From positions 1-6,728 of the forward strand of contig JAENWE010000405.1 in NCBI GenBank assembly GCA_016650185.1: a DNA stretch of 6,728 bases, read 5' to 3'. Below, in pieces: positions 1 to 6,558 of the stretch. Within the stretch, counting starts at the first letter, position 1. Each line of letters opens with the position of its first letter. The stretch is from Vicinamibacteria bacterium (GTDB lineage Bacteria; Acidobacteriota; Vicinamibacteria; Fen-336; JAGNNV01). The position numbers were made by a program, and so were the translations under genes. A model generated the notes under the pieces. The model searched no databases, was not told the DNA's origin, and worked only from the letters and a program-made list of their open reading frames with translations.

Positions 1-468
1 ACCCTTGCCCTGCTCGCCCGGGCCTGCGGCACCGCCGGGCTCATCGGTGGTCAGATGGACGACCTGAAGTACGAGGGAGTTCTCGCGACTCCGGAGGACT
101 TGGAACGCATCCATCGAACCAAGACGGGCGCCTTGATCGTGGCCGCCATCGTGGGGGGAGGCCTGCTGGCCGGGGCCTCCGAGGCGCAGACGGAGGCCTT
201 TCGCGCGTTCGCCGAGCCCATCGGCCTCGCCTTTCAGATCGTCGACGACATCCTTGACGTGAGCGGAGACGCGGCCTCTCTCGGGAAGACCCCGGGCAAA
301 GACGCGCTGTCGGGCAAGGCCACCTGGGTGGCCCTGCACGGACTGGAGGCCTCACGTCAACGCGCCGCGGACCTGTACGCTTTGTCGATCGACGCCCTCC
401 GCCCTTTCGGATCCGAGGCCGACCTGCTGCGGGATCTCGCCTCGCGGATCATCCACCGGGCCTCTTGA
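1..468 (+). CDS. ispA: Polyprenyl diphosphate synthase (FPP/GGPP synthase type), 3' part
   Basis: This is a trans-type isoprenyl diphosphate synthase, which condenses isopentenyl diphosphate with allylic diphosphates in the cytoplasm to make farnesyl or geranylgeranyl diphosphate. The reading frame is open from base 1, so the gene is cut by the window edge. About 155 C-terminal residues remain of a family that is usually near 300, and the first Asp-rich motif is missing. The second Asp-rich motif DDILD (fragment residues 82-86, bases 244-258) sits in the typical context GLAFQIVDDILDVSGD. It is followed by LGKTPGKDALSGKAT, which carries the conserved K-D-K residues. The helix GLIGGQMDDL and a KTGALI segment lie upstream, as expected. 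The stop TGA overlaps the TTG start of tlyA by four bases, implying translational coupling. Chain length (C15 or C20) cannot be read from this half, so ispA is the conventional symbol and not a proven specificity. Confidence 0.92.
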   Translation, partial: TLALLARACGTAGLIGGQMDDLKYEGVLATPEDLERIHRTKTGALIVAAIVGGGLLAGASEAQTEAFRAFAEPIGLAFQIVDDILDVSGDAASLGKTPGKDALSGKATWVALHGLEASRQRAADLYALSIDALRPFGSEADLLRDLASRIIHRAS

Positions 469-1244
469 GTTCCGCCCGCCGCCGCCTCGATCTCGAAATC
501 GTGCGCCGTGGCCTCGCCCCCTCGCGTGAGCGGGCGCAGGCCCTGATTCTGGCCGGGCGGGTGCGCGTGGCCCTCGTGGAGAGGCCCAAGGCCGGCGCCC
601 AGGTGAGCGAACAGACCGAGATCGAAGTGGACGCCGAGGAGGCTTGGGTATCGCGAGGCGCGCTGAAACTACTGGGCGCCCTGGACTCGTTCCGAGTGTC
701 CTCGGCGGAACGGGTCTGCCTGGACATTGGCAGCTCCACCGGGGGATTCACCGAAGTATTATTGTCGAGGGGCGCCGCGCGCGTGTATGCTTTCGATAGC
801 GGGTTGGGCCAGCTTCATGAACGGCTCCGCCAGGATCCCCGGGTCATCTTGAGCGAGCGCACCAACGCACGGCATCTGAAAGCCGACGCGATCCCCGAGC
901 GTCCCACCCTCGCGACCATGGACGTCTCGTTCATCTCCATTCTGAAGATCCTGCCCGCGCTCAAGGACGTCCTGGCCGAAGGTGCCGACGTGGTCTCGCT
1001 GGTGAAGCCCCAGTTCGAGGCCGGCCGCGCGGAGGTGGGAAGCGGGGGCATCGTGCGCGACGAGTCGGTCCACGTCAAAGTGATGCTGAAAGTGGCGGAG
1101 GGCGCTTCGGCCCTTGGCTTCCGGGTGCTCGCGGTGTGCCGCTCCCGGATCGATGGGGTCGGTGGGAATCGCGAGTTCTTTCTCCATGCGACGGCCCCGG
1201 GGCGCGGTGGTGAAGGGGGCGTGACGATGCCCGGTCCACTCTGA
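465..1244 (+). CDS. tlyA: TlyA family rRNA (cytidine-2'-O)-methyltransferase
   Basis: The 259-residue product matches the usual TlyA length. An N-terminal S4 RNA-binding domain (about residues 6-60, RRLDLEIVRRGLAPSRERA) is followed by the linker EAWVSRGALKLL and an FtsJ/RrmJ-like SAM-dependent methyltransferase domain. SAM motif I is LDIGSSTGGF (86-95). The likely catalytic K-D-K-E set is K68, D153 (MDVSFIS), K181 (LVKPQFEAGR) and E237 (GNREFFL), at almost the same spacing as described for Mycobacterium tuberculosis TlyA. Characterised TlyA proteins 2'-O-methylate C1409 of 16S and C1920 of 23S rRNA and affect capreomycin sensitivity. The substrate here is inferred from the family. The TTG start lies in a TTGA overlap with the upstream synthase stop. 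It is preferred because the S4 domain begins right after it. The last 15 residues (GRGGEGGVTMPGPL region) are Gly/Pro-rich and look dispensable. Confidence 0.95.
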   Translation: MSSARRRLDLEIVRRGLAPSRERAQALILAGRVRVALVERPKAGAQVSEQTEIEVDAEEAWVSRGALKLLGALDSFRVSSAERVCLDIGSSTGGFTEVLLSRGAARVYAFDSGLGQLHERLRQDPRVILSERTNARHLKADAIPERPTLATMDVSFISILKILPALKDVLAEGADVVSLVKPQFEAGRAEVGSGGIVRDESVHVKVMLKVAEGASALGFRVLAVCRSRIDGVGGNREFFLHATAPGRGGEGGVTMPGPL

Positions 1245-1245
1245 C

Positions 1246-1353
1246 ATGATGACGTTCATCGAGCCCGTCATGGAACAATCAACGACCGTCCGCTCCGTGA
1301 GGATTCGCGATGCCTTCGCGTGGTCCGGCGTCCTTCAGGAGTGTCGCGGTTGA
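1246..1353 (+). CDS. Possible 35-codon ORF between tlyA and nadK
   Basis: An ATG-ATG pair begins one base after the tlyA stop and opens a 35-codon frame (MMTFIEPVMEQSTTVRSVRI, then 15 more residues ending QECRG). Its TGA (1351-1353) overlaps the nadK TTG start as TTGA, the same junction type seen between the other genes of this window. I recognise no family. There is no clear Shine-Dalgarno before the ATG, so expression would rely on reinitiation after tlyA. In DNA this GC-rich a frame of this length can arise by chance. The alternative is that the stretch is only a 105-bp spacer leading to the nadK ribosome binding site. This is a weak call made on position alone. Confidence 0.22.
   Translation: MMTFIEPVMEQSTTVRSVRIRDAFAWSGVLQECRG
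1337..1341 (+). promoter_or_regulatory. Ribosome binding site for nadK (AGGAG)
   Basis: AGGAG lies 8 bases before the TTG at 1350-1352. It decides the nadK start: the in-frame GTG codons at 1320 and 1341 lack such a site, and the GTG at 1341 overlaps the motif itself. Confidence 0.6.
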
Positions 1354-2174
1354 AGGTCGCGCTCGTCACCAGGGACGACCTTGAAGAGGCGGATCCTACC
1401 CGAGTCCGGGTCCTTCGTACCTTGGGCGCCTTAGGCGTGGATGTGGTGACGGAAAGAACGCGCGGCCCCATCGACGCCGTCGTGGTCCTGGGCGGCGACG
1501 GCACCTTGCTTCGATCGGTGCAGCGGCTTTCGAACGAAGACACGCCCGTTCTGGGCGTGAACCTGGGCTCCCTTGGATTTCTCACCGAAATCACCAGCGA
1601 CGAGGTGGACGAAGCGCTCAGGAACCTGGTTTCCGGGACCTATGCCTTTTCCTGGCGTTCGTTACTCAGGGCCACGCTGCTCGGCAAGGGCGAGCCAAGC
1701 GCCTATGAGGGTCTGAACGACGTGACCATCGCCAAGGCGGCGACGGTCTCTCGCATCGTCGAGTTCACGGTTTCGGTGGGCGACAAGTTTGTTTCGGAAT
1801 TCCGAGCGGACGGTCTCATCGTCGCCTCGCCGACCGGCTCGACCGCCTACAACCTGGCCGCGGGCGGCCCCATCCTTCATCCCGCCCTGGATGCGGTGGT
1901 CCTGACCCCAATCTGTCCGCACATGCTTTCCAATCGGCCGGTGGTGATTCCGGCCAGTGAGCCGGTGACGATCCGCGTCCGCTCCTCCGCCTCTCCGGTG
2001 CATGTCACGGTCGACGGTCAGTGGAGTCGGGAGGTCACACCGGAAGACAAACTCGTGGTCAGCAAGGGGAGCCGTCGCCTCAAACTGGTGACCTCGGCTA
2101 CGCGCGACTATTTCGAAGTCCTGCGAACCAAACTCAAATGGGGCGAGGTTCCGACCGTCCGTTCTCTCAAATAG
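1350..2174 (+). CDS. nadK: NAD kinase
   Basis: This is ATP/polyphosphate-dependent NAD kinase, the cytoplasmic enzyme that phosphorylates NAD to NADP. With the TTG start it has 274 residues, normal for a bacterial NadK, and begins MKVALVTRDD as the family's first beta strand does. Conserved elements in order are GGDGT (48-52, the catalytic/phosphate-binding motif with D50), NLGSLGFLTE (71-80), GLNDV (121-125, the usual NE/ND dinucleotide-binding motif), DGLIVASPTGSTAY (154-167), the following LAAGGPI, and VDGQ (221-224). An in-frame GTG at 1320 would add ten residues, VRRPSGVSR plus the start, that do not look like NadK. The AGGAG site and TTGA overlap favour 1350. The tlyA-nadK order is also seen in actinobacteria, where recN follows; here the next gene converges from the other strand after only 24 bp. 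Confidence 0.95.
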   Translation: MKVALVTRDDLEEADPTRVRVLRTLGALGVDVVTERTRGPIDAVVVLGGDGTLLRSVQRLSNEDTPVLGVNLGSLGFLTEITSDEVDEALRNLVSGTYAFSWRSLLRATLLGKGEPSAYEGLNDVTIAKAATVSRIVEFTVSVGDKFVSEFRADGLIVASPTGSTAYNLAAGGPILHPALDAVVLTPICPHMLSNRPVVIPASEPVTIRVRSSASPVHVTVDGQWSREVTPEDKLVVSKGSRRLKLVTSATRDYFEVLRTKLKWGEVPTVRSLK

Positions 2175-2198
2175 ACGGCGCGCGCGGGACCCTCTTCG

Positions 2199-3851
2199 TC
2201 AGGGCCTGTGAACCGAGCGCACCTCAAGGCGGCCGAGCCTCAGCTCACCGGTCTGCGCGCGCACGTACACGTCACCGCGGGTCTCGAGTCGAAGGGGTAC
2301 AGTGATATCGAAGTCGCCGGTCGTCGGCGTCGCCGTCGATCCCTCCTGCGTCTCCACGCTCACCACGCCCTGGAGCGATCCCACCAGGTGAAGGGACAGA
2401 TCGCCAGCGGAGACGGAACGAAAAGCCACCGCGTCGGCAGGGTGAGCGAGCGACATCCAACCGGCGTCGATCCGGGCCCCCCGCTCCAATCGGACGTCGC
2501 GAATCAAAGACTCTCCGCTGACTCGCAATCCCCGCGCAGTCGCATCGACCACGGAACCTTCGGGCCCGAAGGGGACCGATCGATGCACGCGCGCCCGCAG
2601 GCGTCGTCCGTCGAGGTCAAGACCCCCCTGAATCACCACGCCCTCCCGAACCGCGAAAACGAGAGGAGAGTCCCGCCACGACCAGAGCGCATCGTCGAAC
2701 TGCTGCCCTCTCTGGTGCAGTCGTTCCCAGCGGTAGTCATACGTCCATCCTCCGAGAAGCTGAATCAAGACCGAGAGCACTCCGAGGGCGGCCCCCGTCG
2801 CCGGCGCGGCCAAAAGAGCCTCGGGCAGATAGAAGAAGAGCGCCGGGAGCATGTCGGTGAGAAGGCGGGGCCCGAACGACTCACCTCCATGCCACTCATT
2901 CCAGGCGGCCACGAACACGAAATGAATGAAGACTGCAAACAGCAGGGCCCGGGCCAGTCTCAGGCGGCGCGCCGCGGCGATCAGACCCAGCATGGCGATG
3001 AGAGCGATCGGAGTGAACACGATGAGGCCTCGCGCCGGTGACACCAGGAGCCCGGCGATTGATTCGGGAAAGGCGGAGAGGAAGCGGCCGGCGAGGCCCG
3101 GTCCGAATCGCCAGGGAGCGCCGAAGAAGTAGGTGTTGTAGACGGCCACGAAAACCGCGGGAACACAGGCGACACCGACCAGCCGGGCCGCATGCGAACG
3201 GGCGCGGAAAAGTAGAAAAGCGAAGAGCGCCGCGGAGATCGGAATGGCGGCCGGGCGCGAGACCGCGGCCAGGGACAGGCAGAGCGACGCGACTAGACCC
3301 GGGCGCAACCGATCCGAAGAGGCGGCGGTCTCCACGCGGGCCAGAGCGTCGAGGGCTAGAACCATGAAGAGGACGACTGCCGGGTGCTGCCACAGGGCTT
3401 GGGAGGTCGAATACACGCTGGTCCCCAGGCCGAAGAGGAGCGCCGACCCGAGGGCCAGGCGAGACGACGTGCGTCTTGAATACGAGTGGGCCATGATGGC
3501 GGTGGCGACAGCGGCCAGCAGGGCCGCGCTCAGTTTCCCGGCGACTTGAAGCCCGGCCGGGTTGAGGTCGAAGAACAGGCCGAAAGCGAAGAAGAGGGGC
3601 GTCGCGAGAAGTGCGGGAAGAACCGGATAGATGGAGACCCGACCTCCCGGAACGGGCGCGGTGAACGGATCGGGGGTTTTGGGGTCGGGCTGCACGACAG
3701 TGCCATGTTCGACCAGCGAACCGACGGTCCTCTCCATCGCGTTCGTGTCACCCGATCCGATGGGCCGGCCGTTGGCGATCAGCACCAGGAAGGCGATGGT
3801 GAAGGCCTGCAGCCCCACGAGCCGAGCAGCCGCGCGATCGCTCACGCTCAC
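2199..3851 (-). CDS. Polytopic GT-C-like membrane glycosyltransferase candidate with C-terminal soluble domain
   Basis: The protein has 550 residues. Around 10-11 hydrophobic segments are visible at roughly 13-28, 76-95, 105-121, 132-148, 155-171, 184-215, 222-242, 270-293, 300-318, 330-347 and 350-367, so it lies in the inner membrane. An early loop has an acidic motif (GSGDTNAMER, D35), which fits the loop-1 Asp of GT-C enzymes that use polyprenyl-phosphate sugars. Another loop has SPARGLIVFTP (271-281) and WNEWHGGESFGPRLLTDMLP (317-336), a signature I associate with GT39/ArnT-like or uncharacterised GT-C-like bacterial proteins. Residues about 380-550 are soluble, alternate in a beta-rich way and probably face the periplasm. 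The GTG start is in a GTGA overlap with the mltG stop, so it is the third gene of the ruvX-mltG operon. Sugar donor and acceptor are unknown. A non-enzymatic membrane protein remains possible. Confidence 0.72.
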   Translation of the reverse strand: MSVSDRAAARLVGLQAFTIAFLVLIANGRPIGSGDTNAMERTVGSLVEHGTVVQPDPKTPDPFTAPVPGGRVSIYPVLPALLATPLFFAFGLFFDLNPAGLQVAGKLSAALLAAVATAIMAHSYSRRTSSRLALGSALLFGLGTSVYSTSQALWQHPAVVLFMVLALDALARVETAASSDRLRPGLVASLCLSLAAVSRPAAIPISAALFAFLLFRARSHAARLVGVACVPAVFVAVYNTYFFGAPWRFGPGLAGRFLSAFPESIAGLLVSPARGLIVFTPIALIAMLGLIAAARRLRLARALLFAVFIHFVFVAAWNEWHGGESFGPRLLTDMLPALFFYLPEALLAAPATGAALGVLSVLIQLLGGWTYDYRWERLHQRGQQFDDALWSWRDSPLVFAVREGVVIQGGLDLDGRRLRARVHRSVPFGPEGSVVDATARGLRVSGESLIRDVRLERGARIDAGWMSLAHPADAVAFRSVSAGDLSLHLVGSLQGVVSVETQEGSTATPTTGDFDITVPLRLETRGDVYVRAQTGELRLGRLEVRSVHRP

Positions 3852-4900
3852 CGAGCCGGGGCGGACGGGGAGTCTGACCCCTGGGCGCTCTTCGCCGGCC
3901 GTCTTCGCTGGAACGCGTCCACCGCCCGTTCATGATCGCGCAGGGTTTTCGAGAACACATGGGTTCCGTCGTTGCGGCTCACGAAATAGAGATCCTCTGT
4001 CTCCTCGGGCCGCAGAACCGCGGCCAGGGCGGAGCGTCCCGGGGACCCGATGGGGCCGGGGGGAAGACCGCCGAATCTGTAGGTGTTGTAAGGCGATTCA
4101 CTCGACAAGTCGACCTTGCGGATGTTTCCGTGATAGCGGCCCTCGAGTTTGAGCGCGTAGATCACCGTCGGGTCGGTCTGGAGTTTCATGCCCATGCGCA
4201 GGCGATTCAGGAACACTCCGGCGATGCGAGGACGCTCCGTCGCGGCGGCGGTCTCGAGTTCGACGATCGAAGCCAGGGTCACGATCTGCCTCAGGGTGAG
4301 CGAGGCGCCGCCGATGGAGCGACCCGCGGTTCCGAGCCCCTCGGCCGCAAACACGCCACGGGAGTACTTCACCATCTCGCCGACCAGAATTCGCTCGCCG
4401 GCGCCCTCTTTGATCTCGTAGGTCTCTGGAAACAGATACCCCTCGAGCGTGGCGGCCTCGGGGTCAAGGTCGGAAATGGACGAGGGGTCCCTGGCCCCTT
4501 CCAGAAAGGCCTCGCCAGACAGGCCGGTCTTGCCGGCGCTTTCCGCCATCTCGAAAATGTTCTTGCCTTCCGTGAACGTGATCTCCCGCCGCTCCACGTC
4601 TCCTTGCACCAGCTTCTGCTCGATGTCGAGAAGAGAGTACGGTCCGTCGAAGTGGTAGCGACCCGCTTTCATGCGGGCGTCATCGCCCCGCAACCGGACC
4701 AGGAGCGCGAAGGTCCAGGGGCGCCGGATCAGGCCCGCGGCGCCGAGCCTTTCGGCGATCGCCTGAGTGGAAGCTCCTGCGGGCACCACCAACTCGGCCG
4801 AGGGGCCGAAGAGTGGGGCTTCCGTCTCCGCGCGCCACCACACCCGCAGCCCCAGGGCGCCAAAGAGCAGGGCGACCGCGGACAGGCGTCGCACCCTCAA
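3848..4900 (-). CDS. mltG: Endolytic murein transglycosylase MltG (YceG-like)
   Basis: MltG is an inner-membrane lytic transglycosylase that cleaves nascent peptidoglycan strands internally and so helps set glycan length. The 350-residue product starts with a short basic stretch and one membrane anchor (about residues 6-21). A LysM-like subdomain follows (about 35-105; VVPAGASTQAIAERL). The YceG catalytic domain contains LEGYLFPETY (152-161), ASIVELET (210-217) with the catalytic Glu E214, LQTDPTVIYAL (240-250), SPYNTY (269-274), GLPPGPIGSPG (278-288) and DGTHVFSKT near the end. The PISNPG-like box reads PIGSPG, a mild variation. The TTG start overlaps the ruvX stop as TTGA and has AAGG six bases upstream. 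The ruvX-mltG adjacency is widespread in bacteria. The C-terminal 20 residues are low-complexity. Confidence 0.95.
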   Translation of the reverse strand: MRVRRLSAVALLFGALGLRVWWRAETEAPLFGPSAELVVPAGASTQAIAERLGAAGLIRRPWTFALLVRLRGDDARMKAGRYHFDGPYSLLDIEQKLVQGDVERREITFTEGKNIFEMAESAGKTGLSGEAFLEGARDPSSISDLDPEAATLEGYLFPETYEIKEGAGERILVGEMVKYSRGVFAAEGLGTAGRSIGGASLTLRQIVTLASIVELETAAATERPRIAGVFLNRLRMGMKLQTDPTVIYALKLEGRYHGNIRKVDLSSESPYNTYRFGGLPPGPIGSPGRSALAAVLRPEETEDLYFVSRNDGTHVFSKTLRDHERAVDAFQRRRPAKSAQGSDSPSAPAR

Positions 4901-5328
4901 GCCGAGCCTTGCCGGGCGTGGGCCCGCGCGTCCAGCCAGGTCTGGAGGATCAAGACCGCGGCCATCTGATCGATGATCTCCTTGCGTCGGGCCCGGGACA
5001 TGTCGGCGGCGATGAGAGTGCGTTCGGCCTCACGGGTGGTGAGCCGTTCGTCCCACATTTCGATGGGGACCTTCAGACGGCGTTTGAGCGTCTCCACGAA
5101 TTCCAGAACCTTGACGCTTTGCGGCCCTGCCTCGCCGCGCAAAGTGAGGGGCAGGCCCGCGATCACTCGGGAAACTCCGCGTTCCTTCACCAGGGTGTCG
5201 ACCCTCATGGAGTCCGCCTTCGGCCCCCGCCTCTGGATGGTCTCGACCGGGGAGGCCAGAATCAGCCCATCGTCCGAGCACGCGACCCCGATGGTGCGGT
5301 CACCGATATCAAGAGCCATGATTCGCAT
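4897..5328 (-). CDS. ruvX: RuvX/YqgF family nuclease (pre-16S rRNA processing / Holliday junction resolvase-like)
   Basis: YqgF proteins have an RNase H-like fold. In Escherichia coli the protein is implicated in maturing the 5' end of 16S rRNA, and the family is often annotated as a putative Holliday junction resolvase. The 143-residue product is normal in length. It shows ALDIGDRTIGVACSD (5-19) with the first acidic residue D7, GLPLTLRGE (58-66), DERLTT (93-98) with E94, and the C-terminal RKEIIDQMAAVLILQTWLD with D120. These are the expected acidic active-site residues. The frame stays open further upstream, but homology begins at MRIMALDIG, so the ATG at 5328-5326 is chosen. The ATG three codons later is an alternative. 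No strong Shine-Dalgarno is visible; the leader may be very short. It is the first gene of the ruvX-mltG-membrane protein operon. Confidence 0.95.
   Translation of the reverse strand: MRIMALDIGDRTIGVACSDDGLILASPVETIQRRGPKADSMRVDTLVKERGVSRVIAGLPLTLRGEAGPQSVKVLEFVETLKRRLKVPIEMWDERLTTREAERTLIAADMSRARRKEIIDQMAAVLILQTWLDARAHARQGSA
4907..4910 (-). promoter_or_regulatory. Ribosome binding site for mltG (AAGG)
   Basis: On the minus strand AAGG lies within the ruvX 3' end, six bases before the mltG TTG (4900-4898). It supports this unusual start codon and independent re-initiation at the overlap. Confidence 0.4.
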
Positions 5329-5393
5329 CCAAGTTGAAGACTCGCGAGTATACGGGCGCGACCCTGCGTAGAATGCCGATGAGACACGGAACC
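5329..5393. promoter_or_regulatory. Divergent promoter region between ruvX operon and kinase gene
   Basis: Only 65 bp separate the two divergent starts, so both promoters should lie here or inside the genes. On the minus strand TATACT (5352-5347) is a good -10 match that would give a leader of about 12 bases for ruvX. On the plus strand TAGAAT (5369-5374) is a good -10 match giving about 13 bases before the kinase ATG at 5394. Neither has a convincing -35 at the right spacing. A perfect 10-bp palindrome ACTCGCGAGT (5340-5349) abuts and partly overlaps the minus -10, with GTATAC (5348-5353) overlapping it, which is a plausible operator position. All of this is motif-level inference. Confidence 0.35.
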
Positions 5394-6359
5394 ATGCCAA
5401 GCAAGTACGTCCTCGACAAGGAGTTGGGCGCAGGCGGCATGGGACGGGTGTACCTCGCCCGGCTGATGGGAGAAGCGGGCTTCGAGCGCCCGGTGGTCAT
5501 AAAGAAGCTTCTCGATTCGACCGACGAGGGCCTCATCACTTTGTTCGTCGAGGAGGCGAGACGCTACGCCGTGCTCGATCACGAAAACATCGGCCGCATC
5601 TTCGATTTCGATCGGGTCGACAGCGATCTATGCATCGTTCTCGAGTACATCGATGGCTGGAGTCTCTCCGAGTTCATCGATCGCCACCTTTTGCTCGACC
5701 GGCTGCCCCCTTCGGAGATCGTGGTGTTCATCGTCAGCCGGGTGTGTCGCGGCCTCCAGTATGTTTTTGAGAGAGCCGCCATCGTCCACCGCGACATTTC
5801 TCCCTCGAATATCATGATGACTCGCGAGGGAGCGGTGAAGCTCATCGACTTCGGCATTGCGGCGAGCAGCGGAACCCGCAGCGAAAGCCTGGTGGGCAAG
5901 CCCGCGTACATGGCTCCGGAAGTGATCGCGTCCCTCAGCATGGACAATCGCAGCGATGTGTTCTCGCTGGGCGCGGTTTTTTACGAGATGCTGACTCTGG
6001 ACCGCCTGTTCAAGGGCGAGACCGCCGAGGAGACACTGATCGAGGTGGTGGCCGGAGTGATGCGTTCTCCGCACGACCTCAATCCTGATGTTCCTCATCC
6101 GGTGTTGGAGATTCTTGGCAAGACCCTGGAGCGTCGGCTGGAGAAGCGGTACTCGAGCGCCGCAGAATTGGGGGCCGCCTGCGAGCACTGGCTCTACGAC
6201 AAAGGCTATGGCCCCACGAACCTGACCCTCAAGGAATACATGGGCGCGCTCTTCGGGGTGACCGCGTCAACCCTCGGCCTTGACCGGCCCCAGTTCCCCG
6301 TGATTGAGCTCTCGATGTATCCCATCATCGATGACGGCAAGACGCGGCGCGCGCGCTAG
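5394..6359 (+). CDS. Hanks-type serine/threonine protein kinase, soluble
   Basis: The product has 321 residues and no membrane segment, so it is probably cytoplasmic. The kinase domain starts almost at the N terminus: glycine loop GAGGMGRVY (12-20), VVIK with ATP lysine K37, an alpha-C glutamate near E54, catalytic loop HRDISPSN (132-139; D134, N139), IDFG (151-154), APE (174-176), RSDVFSLG (186-193) and KRYSSAAEL (251-259). Serine replaces the usual catalytic-loop lysine (HRDxK), a variant common in myxobacterial kinases and not by itself a sign of a dead enzyme. The HRD arginine and several Ser/Thr in the activation loop (158-165) suggest activation by phosphorylation. About 50 residues follow the domain without a recognised module. 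ATG codons at 5373 and 5379 are alternatives. The one at 5394 (MPSKYVLDKELG) is preferred because the domain begins there and a -10-like hexamer overlaps the earlier region. The stop TAG forms part of the CTAG flanking the next element. Substrates are unknown. Confidence 0.93.
   Translation: MPSKYVLDKELGAGGMGRVYLARLMGEAGFERPVVIKKLLDSTDEGLITLFVEEARRYAVLDHENIGRIFDFDRVDSDLCIVLEYIDGWSLSEFIDRHLLLDRLPPSEIVVFIVSRVCRGLQYVFERAAIVHRDISPSNIMMTREGAVKLIDFGIAASSGTRSESLVGKPAYMAPEVIASLSMDNRSDVFSLGAVFYEMLTLDRLFKGETAEETLIEVVAGVMRSPHDLNPDVPHPVLEILGKTLERRLEKRYSSAAELGAACEHWLYDKGYGPTNLTLKEYMGALFGVTASTLGLDRPQFPVIELSMYPIIDDGKTRRAR
6356..6359. repeat. Left CTAG flank of the palindromic element (candidate target-site duplication)
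   Basis: CTAG here is matched by CTAG at 6582-6585. Because CTAG is its own reverse complement, it can be read either as a 4-bp target duplication or as the outermost part of a 22-bp terminal repeat. Bases 6357-6359 are the kinase stop codon. Confidence 0.5.
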
Positions 6360-6381
6360 CCCGCATTATTCACCAGGAATC
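6360..6381 (+). repeat. Left terminal inverted repeat
   Basis: This arm consists of 18 bases paired perfectly with 6564-6581, then AATC paired with GATT at 6559-6562 after skipping C6563 in the right arm. It is AT-richer than its surroundings (ATTATT core), as often seen at transposon ends in GC-rich genomes. Confidence 0.75.
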
Positions 6382-6394
6382 GTCGCGAGGCGTG

Positions 6395-6415
6395 CCCCGA
6401 GGGCAGGCTGCGCGC
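6395..6415 (+). repeat. Inner inverted repeat, left copy
   Basis: The block CCCCGAGGG-C-AGGCTGCGCGC pairs with 6501-6521, where a single position differs. It starts 13 bases inside the left terminal repeat. Confidence 0.65.
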
Positions 6416-6461
6416 TTCGAGACCGTGCCCATGGCGGTCAAGCGCAGTGACGAGCGACGCA

Positions 6462-6480
6462 ATCGTATTGGACATACGAT
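6462..6480. repeat. Central hairpin of the element
   Basis: ATCGTAT and ATACGAT form a 7-bp stem around the loop TGGAC. The midpoint (6471) coincides with the midpoint of the 222-bp element, so the whole unit could fold back on itself with this as the tip. Confidence 0.5.
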
Positions 6481-6500
6481 GAGGAGACGAGGAACGAGCA

Positions 6501-6521
6501 GCGCGCAGCCTCCCCTCGGGG
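6501..6521 (-). repeat. Inner inverted repeat, right copy
   Basis: Reverse complement of 6395-6415 with one mismatch. It ends 37 bases before the right terminal repeat, so the right arm holds about 24 bases with no left counterpart. Confidence 0.65.
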
Positions 6522-6558
6522 GACGACCGCCAGGGGCGCGGTATCGGACGCCGCAGCA

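Noticed and set aside
759..1271. 170-codon minus-strand ORF opposite tlyA
   Set aside because: Antisense to well-conserved SAM-binding and catalytic motifs.
2140..2210. Bidirectional terminator between nadK and the converging gene
   Set aside because: Only a weak CCGTC/GACGG pairing with a 14-base loop and no T-run; nothing resembling an intrinsic terminator.
2208..3041. 277-codon plus-strand ORF and neighbours at 2926-4152 antisense to the membrane protein gene
   Set aside because: Arg/Gly/Pro-rich shadow frames typical of GC-rich DNA; the minus strand encodes a coherent multi-helix protein in an overlapping operon.
3932..4969. 345-codon plus-strand ORF opposite mltG
   Set aside because: Lies wholly antisense to clear MltG motifs, and the translation shows no family features.
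5329..5400. N-terminal extension of ruvX to 5400
   Set aside because: The extra 24 residues are not YqgF-like and would overlap the kinase start; the family start MRIMALDIG is at 5328.
5628..6188. 186-codon minus-strand ORF opposite the kinase
   Set aside because: Shadow of the kinase codons; His/Arg-rich with no domain.
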